This document shows positions 45,990 to 57,105 of a DNA stretch of 64,000 bases, one piece after another; positions within the stretch are counted from its first letter, which is position 1, and every line of letters starts with the position of its first letter. The stretch is from Blasia pusilla (Eukaryota; Marchantiophyta; Marchantiopsida; Blasiales). The notes under the pieces were generated by a model that was not told the DNA's origin, made no database searches, and was given only the letters and a program-made list of their open reading frames with translations. The stretch spans positions 39,060,001 through 39,124,000 of the forward strand of contig CM114273.1 in the NCBI GenBank assembly GCA_050084515.1, written 5' to 3'. A program made the position numbers and the translations under genes.

Positions 45990-46975
45990 ATGATGGAGTG
46001 GTCTTGGAATACCTGCCTACTGGCAGCATTGCGAGCACAGTGGGAGCTAGAGAGCGGGATCGGATCCTACAACGTGGAAAATAGTTTCGGTGGAAGGGGA
46101 CATATGTGTTGTGAGTGTGGGAGGATGATAGAGTGCGTGAAGTGCCTCATCCTTCACAAAGAGCACGTTTTGTGCGTCATGCCCATGAGGAGTTGGATCA
46201 TTTTGGAGTGAAGTGGACGTACAACTTGTTCCAGATTCAGTATTGGTGGCGAGGCATGTAGAGTGACGTTCAATAGTTTGTTGCTAGATGCATGGTGTGT
46301 GATTGAGTTCGAGCATCGTTCAATGCTCCGACTCCACAGTTGCATCGACTTCCGATCATAGATTTAGGTTATAGATGGAGTTTGGATTTTGCACGACCTT
46401 TGCCTTTGACGTAGCACCATGGTCGTTATGTGTTGGGGATGGTCGAGCACTTCTCGAAGTGGATAGGGTTGGTTGCATTTCCTGAAAAAGCGAGTGAGGG
46501 AGTAACGAATGCCTCCCTAGATCGAGTGCTGAGTCATTACGGTGCACCAACTGAGGTGTTGACAGATCAAGGTACAGAGTTCCGCAAGGAGTTTCAGGCC
46601 TTGTGTGATCAAGTAGTGATCGACCACCGCACTACTTCGCGAGATCATCTTGAGGCGGATGGACTAGCGGAGCAGGTTGTGCAGAAGATGAAGAGAGGAC
46701 TACGCTAGTATGGCTTGTAGGGAGGTCACCTAGGAGATTGGGACCTTTAGTTGCCGTGGTTGGCGATGGGATACAGATCCAGCAGGCACGTATCCTTAGC
46801 GTCTTTCTCATCGTACTTGTTGCTTTATGGTCGAGAGCCAGATTTCCCTGCTGCCATTTTTCGAGATGTTGGTGAGGTATTGAACTTTGATGACCTTGAT
46901 ATATGGATGCGAGCATGTTCTCAGAGGGTTCAGTTATTTCGGAGAGTGATGCCCATGGCGTTTGAGAACTTGGCC
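45990..46975 (+). pseudogene. HHCC/DDE integrase, element III, C-terminal tail deleted
   Basis: Zinc finger remnants HAHEELDHFGVKWT and CMVCD; catalytic Asp in YRWSLDFARPL, Asp in VLTDQGTEF and Glu in DHLEADGLAEQVV are all kept. After FENLA at about 46970 the sequence jumps to the phrase just before the PHD finger; element I has about 220 bp more here, encoding the GPY/F-type tail. Stops in place of Trp and Gln are frequent. Confidence 0.83.
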
Positions 46976-47061
46976 ATGTGTGTAACTGTGCGTCGTGTCA
47001 CCTTCTGAACATTGACGGTACAGTTGACCCGAGCTTAGCAATAGTTCCTCCTGGCTTGCGA

Positions 47062-47202
47062 TGTATGTTGTGTGGTTTTGCCCGCGGCACAGCCATTATG
47101 CTAGTCTGTAATGGATGTTCGAGAGGATGGTATATGGCATGTTTGACGCCACCTCTTACTAGGGTTCCTCTGGGACAATGGATTTGTCCCACATGTACAT
47201 AG
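47062..47202 (+). pseudogene. PHD finger, element III, His ligand changed
   Basis: CMLC, MLVCNGC, SRGWYMAC and ICPTC: seven of eight zinc ligands remain, with His changed to Tyr. The position after the integrase is the same as in elements I and II. Confidence 0.8.
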
Positions 47203-47370
47203 CGTAGGTAGTTCTACATTTCGACTTGTGTCTGTGACATGGATGATAAGAAGGCGACTAACGATGGGGCCATATGAGCACCCGGCCTTCTTGCTCTTAG
47301 CGTCCGAGAGATGTATGTCATGGTAGGAAGGGATAGATAGCTATGTAGAGTTAAAAGGACCTAATCACCA

Positions 47371-47385
47371 GCTAGGGGGGGTGAT
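47371..47385 (+). promoter_or_regulatory. Polypurine tract, element III
   Basis: GCTAGGGGGGGTGAT directly before B1. Confidence 0.68.
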
Positions 47386-47511
47386 TGGAGATATTTTGGT
47401 ACTTCTTGTCTCATTTTTTGGATGCCATGAGTTAGCATGGGATCATGCGTGTTTCTGTGTGTGTTGGGTGACAACGATGTATGTTGTGTAGGGATGTGTA
47501 TACGCACAACA
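47386..47511 (+). repeat. Split repeat B1, element III
   Basis: 126 bp, from TGGAGATATT to GCACAACA. About 13 differences from B2, slightly more than in element I. Confidence 0.9.
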
Positions 47512-47513
47512 AG

Positions 47514-48030
47514 TGTCACATCTTTTAGGATAGATCGATGAGATCTAGTAGAGCGCCTTTGTGAGTAGTGGAGGACATGCTCAGTAGGTCAAGGATAACG
47601 TGTTGAGGCCCCATGAAACCTGAGAGAGCAGGTTTCCCCTTCGTTTCGGCTCATTTGGAACTATGTTGAGGAACTTACTATTTTAGGTAAGTACCATTTT
47701 GAGTATATGATCAACTTTATATTTTTGGTAAGTGCCCTTGACCTCCTACATCAGGTCAAGAGCCAGAAGGTGATTTGGAAGCATAGGTTACCATGGAGAG
47801 AGCTTGGGAGAGGTGAGGGGTATACCTCAAGGAGAGGAAGATTGAGAGCTCATTCTCTCTTTGTTGAACCTCTTGGCATGAGACGACGGAGCTATGGTCT
47901 TACTTGGCTTGTGTGTGTAACCCAAGCCTCGCATTAGGAGAGTGGGTTTGGTTTGACATTGAGAGAGACATGTGAGAGTGCACACATGTGAGAACTATGG
48001 TGTTGTGAGAGAGATTGGATCTTATTTTAT
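47514..48030 (+). repeat. Terminal repeat A2, element III
   Basis: 517 bp, the same length as A2 of element I. It joins B1 as CA-AG-TG. Confidence 0.9.
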
Positions 48031-48156
48031 TGGAGATATTTTGGTAGTTCTTGTCTCGTTGTTTGGATGCCATGAGTTAACATGGGATCGTGCGTGTTTG
48101 TGTTTGTGTTCGGTGATAGCGATGTATGTTGTGTAGCGATGTGTATGCGCACGACA
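48031..48156 (+). repeat. Split repeat B2, element III
   Basis: 126 bp, right end of element III, ending GCGCACGACA. Confidence 0.9.
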
Positions 48157-50959
48157 AAGGGGATGTGAAGGAAAATAATTATTTTTATGTACATAGGTTC
48201 AAAGAGAAAATCAGGTCTGCTAAAAATGACAAAAGATTTTAAGGAAAATGCTTTTGGCCTTTTCTCTGAATTTTTATATACTCTTCTATGTTAAAGATTC
48301 TAAAGCACATCACACAAGGTTGCAATATGATTAACTCAATCTTTAGGTGGCACATACAAGAGGCACAAATTAAAGAGATATAACTTAACGCACAACAATG
48401 CCTAAACTATGGCAAATCACGAGAGATAAGCGCAATAGATCTTTGTTTGTCTAATCTATCGTGTTGTTGTAGATTCATGAAAAATTTTGCATTGGAAAAC
48501 ATAAAATTAAAAATCATTGATAGTTAATATAAAATAATTAAATTGATCAATTTGAAATTAAAAGCTTTTTAAATGTGCTCCAAGATATTTCAATCCTTGT
48601 AGATCTAACCTCAATTTTTTCGTCTTTCTTTCCTTGCTCAAGAAACCTCACTTTGCTAATTTTTGTCCAAAAATTGCTCAAAGAGAGTGATTGGTACATG
48701 CATATTTGCATGCTTTCTTGGTGTCAAGAAAAATCCAACTAGAAAATTAGAAAATTTTCTTGGGGTCTTTTTCACTAATAGAGTTGCATATGCATGACAA
48801 ATTCAAATCAAGATAATATGAAATCGACACTCATCAAGCCTTTTTCAAAGGATTTCATGAACCCCAATTATGTCTTTCAAAGAACAAGGTCTTATGCCTG
48901 ACCCTTTTCTCTTGGTGTTGATATGTCATGAAGAAAAATAATCCTCTACTATTCAAGCTAAAGAAATAATTCTCAAAGCCAATTTTTTCTCGAAAAATTA
49001 GTCTCCAAGAGCAATTTCCAAATATGCATGCTTTCTTGCTTTGAAGAAAAAAAATCCTACCCTCTCCTTTGCCAAGGTGTCTTTTTGAGTACAATATAGC
49101 TCTCCAATTGACAACAAGATGAAAGAATCATGGGAAGGATTTGCTTGAAAAGCGATGAATTAAAAGCTGAAAGATCCAAGAAATCTACTATTAGAACTTG
49201 AAATAAAGGCAAAGCAAACTCATGTATAAGGTATAATTTTGAAATAGCCAAGTCACACCAAGAGTTCTAAATGAATAAGATGGGGATTATTGCAACCTCA
49301 AATTTCTCTTGACATGATATATGTAACAATGCTTGTTGTCGTGCACATAATTTGTTGAACATTGGTTTAGTGTGTGACATAAGCTTATATTCATCATGTC
49401 ACGTTTTTATTAGTGCGTGCTTTGCACCCAAATACACCGATATTAGCCAATCAACTTTGCATCTTATAATTATGGACCGCAAGTTACCCTCAAACTCAAC
49501 AATTCTAAATAGGATTAGGCCTTGATTTAATCCTTCACTCTCCAACATAGGAAACCCATTCAATACTTAGGACTTGGAATGGTACTAGGGCATTTGGTGT
49601 CTCGACTACCCAATGGACCTCAAATGAGTCTCTAACCAAGATTCAATATATGTGCCTTGGGTAAAAGTCCAAGGTTACGATCCAAAACTAATCTCATTGG
49701 TCTTTGGTCGGTGTCACAATCCAAAGTTAACCTCATAGTCCATCTTGTGCTCTTGGTTCAGCCCCCACAATTCCCAAGGTGGGTTTTGGGTAAAAAACTC
49801 CTTTGGAGACCCTTCCTATTATATTTAGTTCTAGTGATCTTTGAGGCTCTCCTTTTCCAAGTATCTCTGTAGGCCCGCTACTTGTGGTCCTTAATGTAAC
49901 CCACACTTTCATTCTAACAATTCAAGGCTTGTTTCAAGAGTTCTACTTAGGGTTGCATGCAAATACTTAGCCACATCCCCGAGCAAATCCCAAGCTAGGT
50001 TGTAGCCTCCTTTGATTCCAACCTTTTTGAGGCTTCGACGCCTCTCAAGTTTCATCTTGTATTTTATCATGCTCTTTCAAGTTACAACCTTCGTCATTTG
50101 AGATATTCATTAAGGCTTGCATCTTTAATTTTTACAATTCACGCCTCATTTCTAAGACTTCGAGGTATTTCCATCCTAGTGTGAGCTATCACAATATTTT
50201 GTAGTGGAGCAAGAGTATGTAGTAGGCCTCGATAGGGAGGTTATGTGTGGAGAGGCCCATAATGACATGTTGGCATCTCTTGGTGACGTGTGTGCATAGG
50301 TCATCCTTTGGGGGTTTTCTTGGGACCTTCTTGGAGTTTTTTGATTTGTTGGGAACGTGCTATGCAAGTTGAGGTAACTTGTGTGCATAAGTGACCTTCT
50401 TGGAGCCTTTGAGAGGGACATATCCCAAGGGAAGGCTCGGAGAGTTTCATCTTTCCATAGTCGAGCCTCCCAACTGTGGGCTTGGACAGGGTGCTCTCAA
50501 CATGCATTTGACAAAGTCTTCATTGCTTTGCATCGTGCCCGAGCCAATGGACTTCTTTGACGAGCTCGGACTATGGGAGACGCCATTGCTAGAGGCCCTC
50601 TAGCTGGAAATCATATTTCTTCACTAGTAGCTTATATCGTTGGTCACATCAAAATTTAGGAAGTTCCTTTTTTCTTCACCGTGGGACACGTGGCCTTCAT
50701 ATTCCTTCGACTCTTTGTAGTTCTATTGGTTCCCAAATTTATTTATTTATATTATGTATTTTGAAAAGAAATCTATAATAGAAAGGGCCCATTCATGATT
50801 TGTCTTGAATCCATCCCATGAAAGTGGCCAATTAATTGCGGTCGTCACATATTCTAGTTCTTTTTTTCTATCCATGTGTATATCACGAGTATCTCCCCCA
50901 CCCCACACCCGGACCCCAACACAATTTTCGTAGAAGGTTTTTGAGGCAGTAATATGCTC
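48157..50959. other. AT-rich intergenic stretch
   Basis: No recognised gene, RNA or repeat border. Short open frames without motifs. Confidence 0.5.
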
Positions 50960-51014
50960 TGCTCATCTCTAGCGAACCTGAACTCCTCTAGTTTAGGTTC
51001 GCTAGAGATGAGCA
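50960..51014. repeat. Perfect 20-bp hairpin
   Basis: Stem 50960-50979 (TGCTCATCTCTAGCGAACCT) and its exact reverse complement at 50995-51014, with a 15-nt loop. It marks a change from AT-rich to GC-richer sequence. It could be a small RNA foldback or the remnant of an inverted-repeat transposon. Confidence 0.8.
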
Positions 51015-52671
51015 CGGGCCATGCAACAGTGAGTAAGGGACCTATGCGCCATGACTCCGCCCAACGCCTCCACATACGGCGCTCATGCAACCTCGCCGAT
51101 GAACTTCGGTGGCGGCCAGCTGGAACAGACGTGGAGTGGAGGAGTATGGCGCTTTCTTTGCTCAACATGCAGCATGAGTTCCGACTCCCGAGCTTTTTGC
51201 ATGAAGTTGAAGAGGATCGCTGCTCCGCTCTGGATTCTACACTTGAATGCGAAAGAAAAGCCGATGTCCGCGCCGACCGAACGGTCCCGGCGTTTGCTTC
51301 CTCGGATCAGATCGGGACTCGGGAGCCGTTGCCGGCTTCCAGAAACGCGGGGCTCCACGGGCGTTTGCGCAAAGCGGAGCGTCTCAATTATTGTTGGCTT
51401 CCAGTGGATAAGACGTGAGCGTAACAAGTGGATAATAAGCTGCGCGCGTAGACTTTTCGTTTACAACCCCGAACGGCATTCGCGTGATGGAAGGGAGGCG
51501 CTATCCGAAGATTAGTTTCCTCTTGTCGCACCTTATTGTTGTTCAGGATATTGTTGAAGACTTCTACGCACGTCGTGGTCGGAAAGTGTATCGGCAGTCT
51601 TCGTCGATCGATAGAGTCTGAAAACGGGAGTGCGAGCAACTTTCTAATCACCAAAGAAAGAGCGTTCCTGCGGGCTTGGAGGAGGGAGTGTTGTTGTTAG
51701 CAGGTTGGTGGTCTGACCTAGACATTTCTTCGACGAAACCTGACGTGGAGTTCGCACTCAGGACACGCCGCACGCTGGCTAAACCAGTTACCGGAATGAA
51801 ATGGCCTCGCTGTGACGTCAAGTGGATCCGTATTTCTTCACTCATGTTCGATCATCTGATCGGTTGCGCAAAGGTCTATGTAGTTTTTTGTCTTTGGCTG
51901 CAATTAGATGTGACGGAATTTGAAAAGTGAACTTGGGAAAAGGTGGAGGCCCGCTTTTAATTGTCACTTAACAGATGGCGCCATGATTGACTCAGATTAC
52001 CCCACTTGGCATGGCGTCAAGAAGGTCTAGGCTCATCATTAAAGCCAATCGTCACTGACATTTGAAGGATTGCATATCAATCGCAGATGTTTCCCCTATC
52101 AGAAAAATTCTCCTGATCTCGCAATTCAAGCGAAAGCTTTCCCCTCATTGATGCCAACACTATCTAGTTTCCTTTACTGCACCCTCTGTCTCCGAAATTG
52201 TCGATGAGGTCGAGGCACGTTCTACTAGGAAAGCTTATCGAAATCTCTTATTCCATCGATCAAGTGTGAAAGCACCACTTTCACTTTCTCTCGTATCATG
52301 AATCGTGAGCCTTTCCAGCTGTGGAGTGAGAGTCCAAGAGGACGAAATACGCGAAGAGGATGAGGCACACCATGGGGACCTAAAATCAATCCTTGAAGAA
52401 TGCAACGGATCTCTTGACTTCCATCGCATTACATGAGGGGCCTACGAGTGTGGACTGCCCGTTGAAGGCCAGTATATCACAAAGGATTGGAGAACAAATG
52501 GCGGACGGGGGTTGGTACATGGACGCTGGTCAAATTCTAAGGTAACACAAACAGAGCACGAGTGCGGACTGCAATCTGTTTCTAATGTCATCTCCTCACA
52601 CAGCTAGAGTTCGGGGACTCTAAACGAACCTGTAATCAGATTATCTCTCAAAAGTATTGCTGTCGTACTCT
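51015..52671. other. GC-richer intergenic region downstream of the kinase-like gene
   Basis: Open frames up to 154 residues occur on both strands at 50954-51515 but share no motif and overlap each other. The part near 52450-52671 is the likely 3' untranslated region of the minus-strand gene. Confidence 0.4.
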
Positions 52672-55600
52672 TCAGACGACTGCAAGCGATCGGTTACCAT
52701 GCTGTGCAACTGCATCAAAATAAGTCAACACCTGTTCCAGACGCTCAACGATGTGATCCAAGCCTTCTGAGGTCACCCACTGCCCTAATACTGCGGTCAA
52801 AACTGTCTTGTTGAGATTCCTCAGGCGTGTCAAGGTATTCTCTGAAACACACTGCACCCAATTGGCACACTTATGAAAATATACAGGAGCATTAATAAAA
52901 AATTCAGTTTGCTTTCAACACAATAAGATACATGGACATGGACAAAGCAGAAAGTGTAATGTAGTTGGACGGGAGACAAGGGATGGAAACTGACAGGCAT
53001 ACCTTAATTCCAGAAACTTGACCACGGTAAGTCCACATTGGATGAAGCTTGCCATGCCCTGGAGCCAGAGGATGATCGAGCAACATGGCCTGCTTTGCTC
53101 CGTTCCCTGTCCAGGAGGATCCTTCCATGAACATGGTGCGACCACGAGGGCAGGTACCCATCAGAGCATCCAGAATGTGTGCATTGCTCACAAACAAGGC
53201 AGGTAGCTCTCCTCCCCATTCCTGATCATTTGAAACGAACACCAGATCAGCTTTATTTATTAACAGAAGTATAAGGGATAGTCCAAACCTTGCCTCACTA
53301 CTGGATTCTTAACCTCTGAACATATATGAAAGTCTTGGTACTATCATTTTGTTGAAGGTTTGAGGCTCCTTTCATTGTGCACTACTTTCCTGCTGCAAGT
53401 TGGAAGAAGTTGTAAAGATTGCCAATGGCAGCTTTAACAAAGAGTTCTAACTTAGAACTCACATTTTAATGTGTAGAGTTAAGGACATCTACTGCCCATG
53501 CAATCGTCCCCTTGTAGCTCAAAGGGTGCAGAGAAAAAAAACCCGTACAGTTTGTTGAACAATAATCGAAGCATTCCTTTCACCAAATCCTATCAGGGAG
53601 ATCCAATTTCCGACGTATAATGGAGAATCTCGAACAGTTCTTACAATGCAATAACCAAGTCATATCTGCTGAACATAAGGACGAGCATATAATGAGTTGA
53701 ACCTGAGGTGTGAGCCGAGTCAAAGGCTTAACGTGATTCACGACGTACAACAAGGTAACCAGTGGAAAAACCTTGTCTCCCACGTGGACATTTCTTCGCA
53801 TCGCAGCTGGTGGTACCATGTCCATTCCGAGCAATCGCCCCAACTATTGATACAACAATTATCCAAGGTTATGAGTTCACAAGACTATCTCTTCTGCTCT
53901 GGGTTTCTGCATTTGAACTCTAGTCTGTATTTCGTTTTTTGGGTTTGCTTCATGCTCCATACTGGAGGCTGAGAATGTAAGCCATCATATCCAAAGCATT
54001 ATCTTCTAGTCGAGATAATTGTAATCCAGCCCAGTCCTAGAAACTATGACCAAGCAATACTCTGTGTGTTCAGTGGTAATATTTCCTTGATAACCAAATG
54101 CTGTACAACAATTCTAAAACCTTTATATGAGTCCTAAAGACGCGCTCCACATACCTTAAAAAAAAAAACTGCTTGGTTTTTAGATTTTCGAGTGAATAGT
54201 GAACTGAGGGCTGGCTGTCAGAAATCTTCAGCCCTTTTCCTTTCATTGAAGGAACTGATCAAGATTTCCATATTACAAGACAAAACCATGTTTCTCCTCT
54301 TAATGAATCCATTAAGCTTGAGGTGTTGGAGTCAACGATTAAAGACTTATCCGATTCCCCATTGGACGACAGAATGCTGGAATGGACTCTATTTGCCAAC
54401 CGCATAAGGAACAAGGTCCTTTCAAATTGTTCATCAGACCAGAAACTGGCTTTTCTAACCAGTCACAACAGAGCTGCGTAGTGGAGGTAACGGCCACTTA
54501 TTCAAGTGCCCGGAAATTTCAACAGAAGGCGAGTCAAAGAGGCCATCTCAATAGTAAAAATAGGTGAGGGAAGACTCTCGACCAAACCTTATATGCCACC
54601 CAGTCTGAAGAGGCGTTTCCCCAACTGCAGTGTACGTCTCCTGGAACGGCAGGTTTCAGCAATGCTTCAGTTAAAGAGCCATCTGCTTGCTTCAATTTTA
54701 CTTTGTAAACTGGCCGGAAAGGAGTGCCTGCATAGTAGCCCTTCCGAACCTGGGTTGCCTCCACAATTTCTCCGTCTGTCATTTGATCAACAAGTTTCTC
54801 ATGTTCGCGCAAAATCTTCTCAGATGCTGAATCTGCAAAGGTTTGTTCCTGAAACTTAGAGGCCAATGCTGCAGCAGTGGCCTTTTCTTCCAAGGTTGCA
54901 GCACAGCGTGCTATTTCCCGGGCTGCCTGTGAAATTGTATTCTCACTGGGTTCCTGTATAAGGGACTTTTCTTCTGCAGGATCTGTCACAGTAGCGATTA
55001 TGGTGACTATGGCCGACTTCGTAACTCTATCAATCTTCACCGTTGTTTTGGTGCTAGTAAAGTCATCCTGTTCCACATACACCTCTGGAAAACTGCTGTG
55101 GAAAGGCAATTCCTCTGAAATATCTGGTCTTTTGTTTGCCAGTTGGGCATTGTTATTATTATTATCAAAGAGACCCATGTCTCTTAGCTTTTGAAGTCTG
55201 AATTCTGTTCTGGCTGACTCGGATGCAGACCACTCCTCCGCAAGGTTTCTGCAAAGATTTCATCGTTGTTCTGCCTCAGACAAATGTATGGAGAGTACAG
55301 GTAATGGACGAGTTTCGTACCGATAGGGAAGCGAAAAATTTAGCTCGAAAGGTGTGTGATCACAACATAAGCACCAAAAATGATGGCACCACTCATGCAA
55401 ACATGTATGACTCTTTACCAGTACCATGGCGGAGCAATTTAGACACACAGTCAGGCATAATTCACTACTCCGAAGTTGAGACAGATTCTCACGTTCTTCC
55501 CTGGATAATACCTTCCAGCCATTGTATTGACGAGTTTAAAATGTTGCTTCCTTTGCCAGAAGTCATCGCTGACATGCTCATTTTCTATCTAAATTTTGAG

Positions 55601-56459
55601 ATGAGGAGTCCATAATCAATGATGCCTCTAATGTGTTCCCAGTCGTTCCATCGAAAGAAAGAATTTAAAACGTTGCTTCTTGCTCCCGAAGGTTTTAGAC
55701 TTGAGATTCTGATTTCCTACTGAAATTTTGAGCTCAGGAGTCCAGAACCCACATCTGCGACTGGAGTTAGGTTTATTCCCGTTCTGTCGTGAACTTTTTA
55801 TTGGAGTAGTGGGATGGTGAACGACCAGAAACTCGTTCACCCGCCCGTCCTGTCTTGCATAAGTCACAGAATTTTTCACACACCCCAAACAACCAAAAGA
55901 AGAGCGGAACATACATTAAGGAGCCATCAGAAGGTCGAGTCTTGACTTTATAGAGAATATGCTTAAGCTTGTCTATAGAAGCTTTGGTTCTCTGTTCGAT
56001 GATCTCAATGCTGGAATCGGCGGCACTGTCATCGTTCTTCTCCGGTTTCGTATTGGAGCTACGAGGGGCTACGATAGAATCCGACATGTAAAATGAGGAA
56101 ACTGCAGATTCCATCGCCTGGGTCAAAGACAAGGGTTGGTCCTTGGGTTGCTTGTTGGTGGAATCAGCAGACATTGTAAGCTGATGTTCTTTGTCAGTTG
56201 AGTATGTCCTGGAGCCTTTCTGCAACCCTATTTGCCATTCCTTTCTCCTCCTCTGTGGCAAGCTCTCGTCGGTGCGCAAAACGGGGACCAGTTGAGGATA
56301 AAATGCAGCGGCGGTCGCCCGAGAAACGTAGCACAGGAATGAAGAACTGGAGGAAGACGAAGGCACGGGTGAAAGAGCAAGGAGTCGAGAAGAGGTTTCG
56401 CAAGACGTGGACACAACAGAATTACACAATCCGATGAGAACATTCAATAAGATCGTCAT
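52672..56459 (-). CDS. FAM20/HipA-like atypical kinase-fold protein (putative)
   Basis: Five exons on the minus strand: 56459-55915, 55248-54588, 53843-53703, 53221-53003 and 52851-52672. All junctions are GT-AG and keep the frame, giving 581 residues. Residues 1-75 are Ser/Arg-rich with an apolar start (MTILLNVLIGL), like an organelle or secretory presequence. The middle is helical and charged. The C-terminal half resembles the FAM20/HipA/PI-kinase-like fold: GSLTEALLKPAVPGD is like the ALFKP lysine motif, SDWVAYKLGRLLGMDMVPPA precedes the linker, HILDALMG is where an N-x-D-R-H loop is expected but TCPRGR is present, and AMLLDHPLAPG is like the metal-binding Asp. The end, SENTLTRLRNLNKTVLTAVLG, is a helical tail common in such proteins. 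The gene structure is strong; the kinase assignment is an inference, and the missing D-R-H suggests a pseudokinase or a divergent enzyme. Confidence 0.72.
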
Positions 56460-57024
56460 AACGAACTCAGCCCCCAGAAATCGAAGAACGCTTCAAAACG
56501 CAGACCAATCGCAATTGACCTTCTCAGACGACAACCAGTCCCACTGTTGATCTCCAGGAGTCCCCACATGTGCAAATCTCCACGAAAGTTGCCTGGAAAC
56601 CTCTGCAGTGCCGATTCCGCCCCTAAACACTCTTCCTCTCTAACACTATTCAACGCATTCATTTATTCATTTCATGCTTTTCCATTCTACTTGTTTTCAT
56701 TTCCTTCCTTTCTTGTCGTCTCACCCTTACCCGCCTCTCCCAGGCGTTCTCGCACTAGAGCGAGACACGTCAGATTCCGCCTGCTGCACGCAGACGCTCA
56801 TGAACTGACATGAAGCACGGCGTTGAACTCTTCTCTGTTACCGGCCGTCCGATGACAATCGACGTTCGAAATTCTACTGGACCTCCGTCCCGCTCGTGGG
56901 CGATGGAATCGTCCATCTGGCGTGATCTTGGATTCTCGGCGATCGGCATATGCATTCCGAGCCGTCGGATTCTCGAGCTCTAGAGCCGAGGTGTCGCTGC
57001 GCTCTCCGAGGGCAGCCCTCACAT
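56460..57024. other. Promoter and 5' region of the kinase-like gene
   Basis: Lies directly upstream of the minus-strand start at 56459. No TATA box is certain. Open frames in this stretch look like shadows. Confidence 0.35.
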
Positions 57025-57059
57025 GAACGCAGCTGACAGCTGCACTGTCAGCTGCGTTC
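57025..57059. repeat. Perfect 14-bp hairpin
   Basis: GAACGCAGCTGACA and its exact reverse complement, with loop GCTGCAC. It lies about 570 bp upstream of the kinase-like gene and 11 bp from a second hairpin. Confidence 0.8.
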
Positions 57060-57070
57060 CCATTTCCGCC

Positions 57071-57105
57071 CTGAAGTCCAGACGCAAATTGCGTTTGGAC
57101 TTCAG
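57071..57105. repeat. 17-bp hairpin with one mismatch
   Basis: CTGAAGTCCAGACGCAA faces TTGCGTTTGGACTTCAG with a single-base spacer. The mismatch would be G-U in RNA. It forms a tandem pair with the hairpin at 57025. Confidence 0.75.

Larger units (their letters stand above)
38542..48156 (+). mobile_element. Ty3/gypsy-type retroelement III, same subfamily as element I, with deletions
   Basis: A 9.6-kb copy with A1 (38542-39028), leader, Gag, a shortened protease region, DNMT3-like domain, reverse transcriptase, RNase H, integrase lacking its C-terminal tail, PHD finger, polypurine tract, B1, A2 and B2. The termini TGTCACG and ACGACA are intact, but the flanking bases (TGGA left, AAGG right) do not form a duplication. 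The sequence to the right also does not continue the relic on the left, which suggests recombination between copies or a later deletion. It is more decayed than element I, with many stops. Confidence 0.9.

Noticed and set aside
51051-51515. Overlapping 154-codon frames near the 50960 hairpin
   Set aside because: Two plus frames and one minus frame overlap, none with a motif; looks like GC-driven chance.
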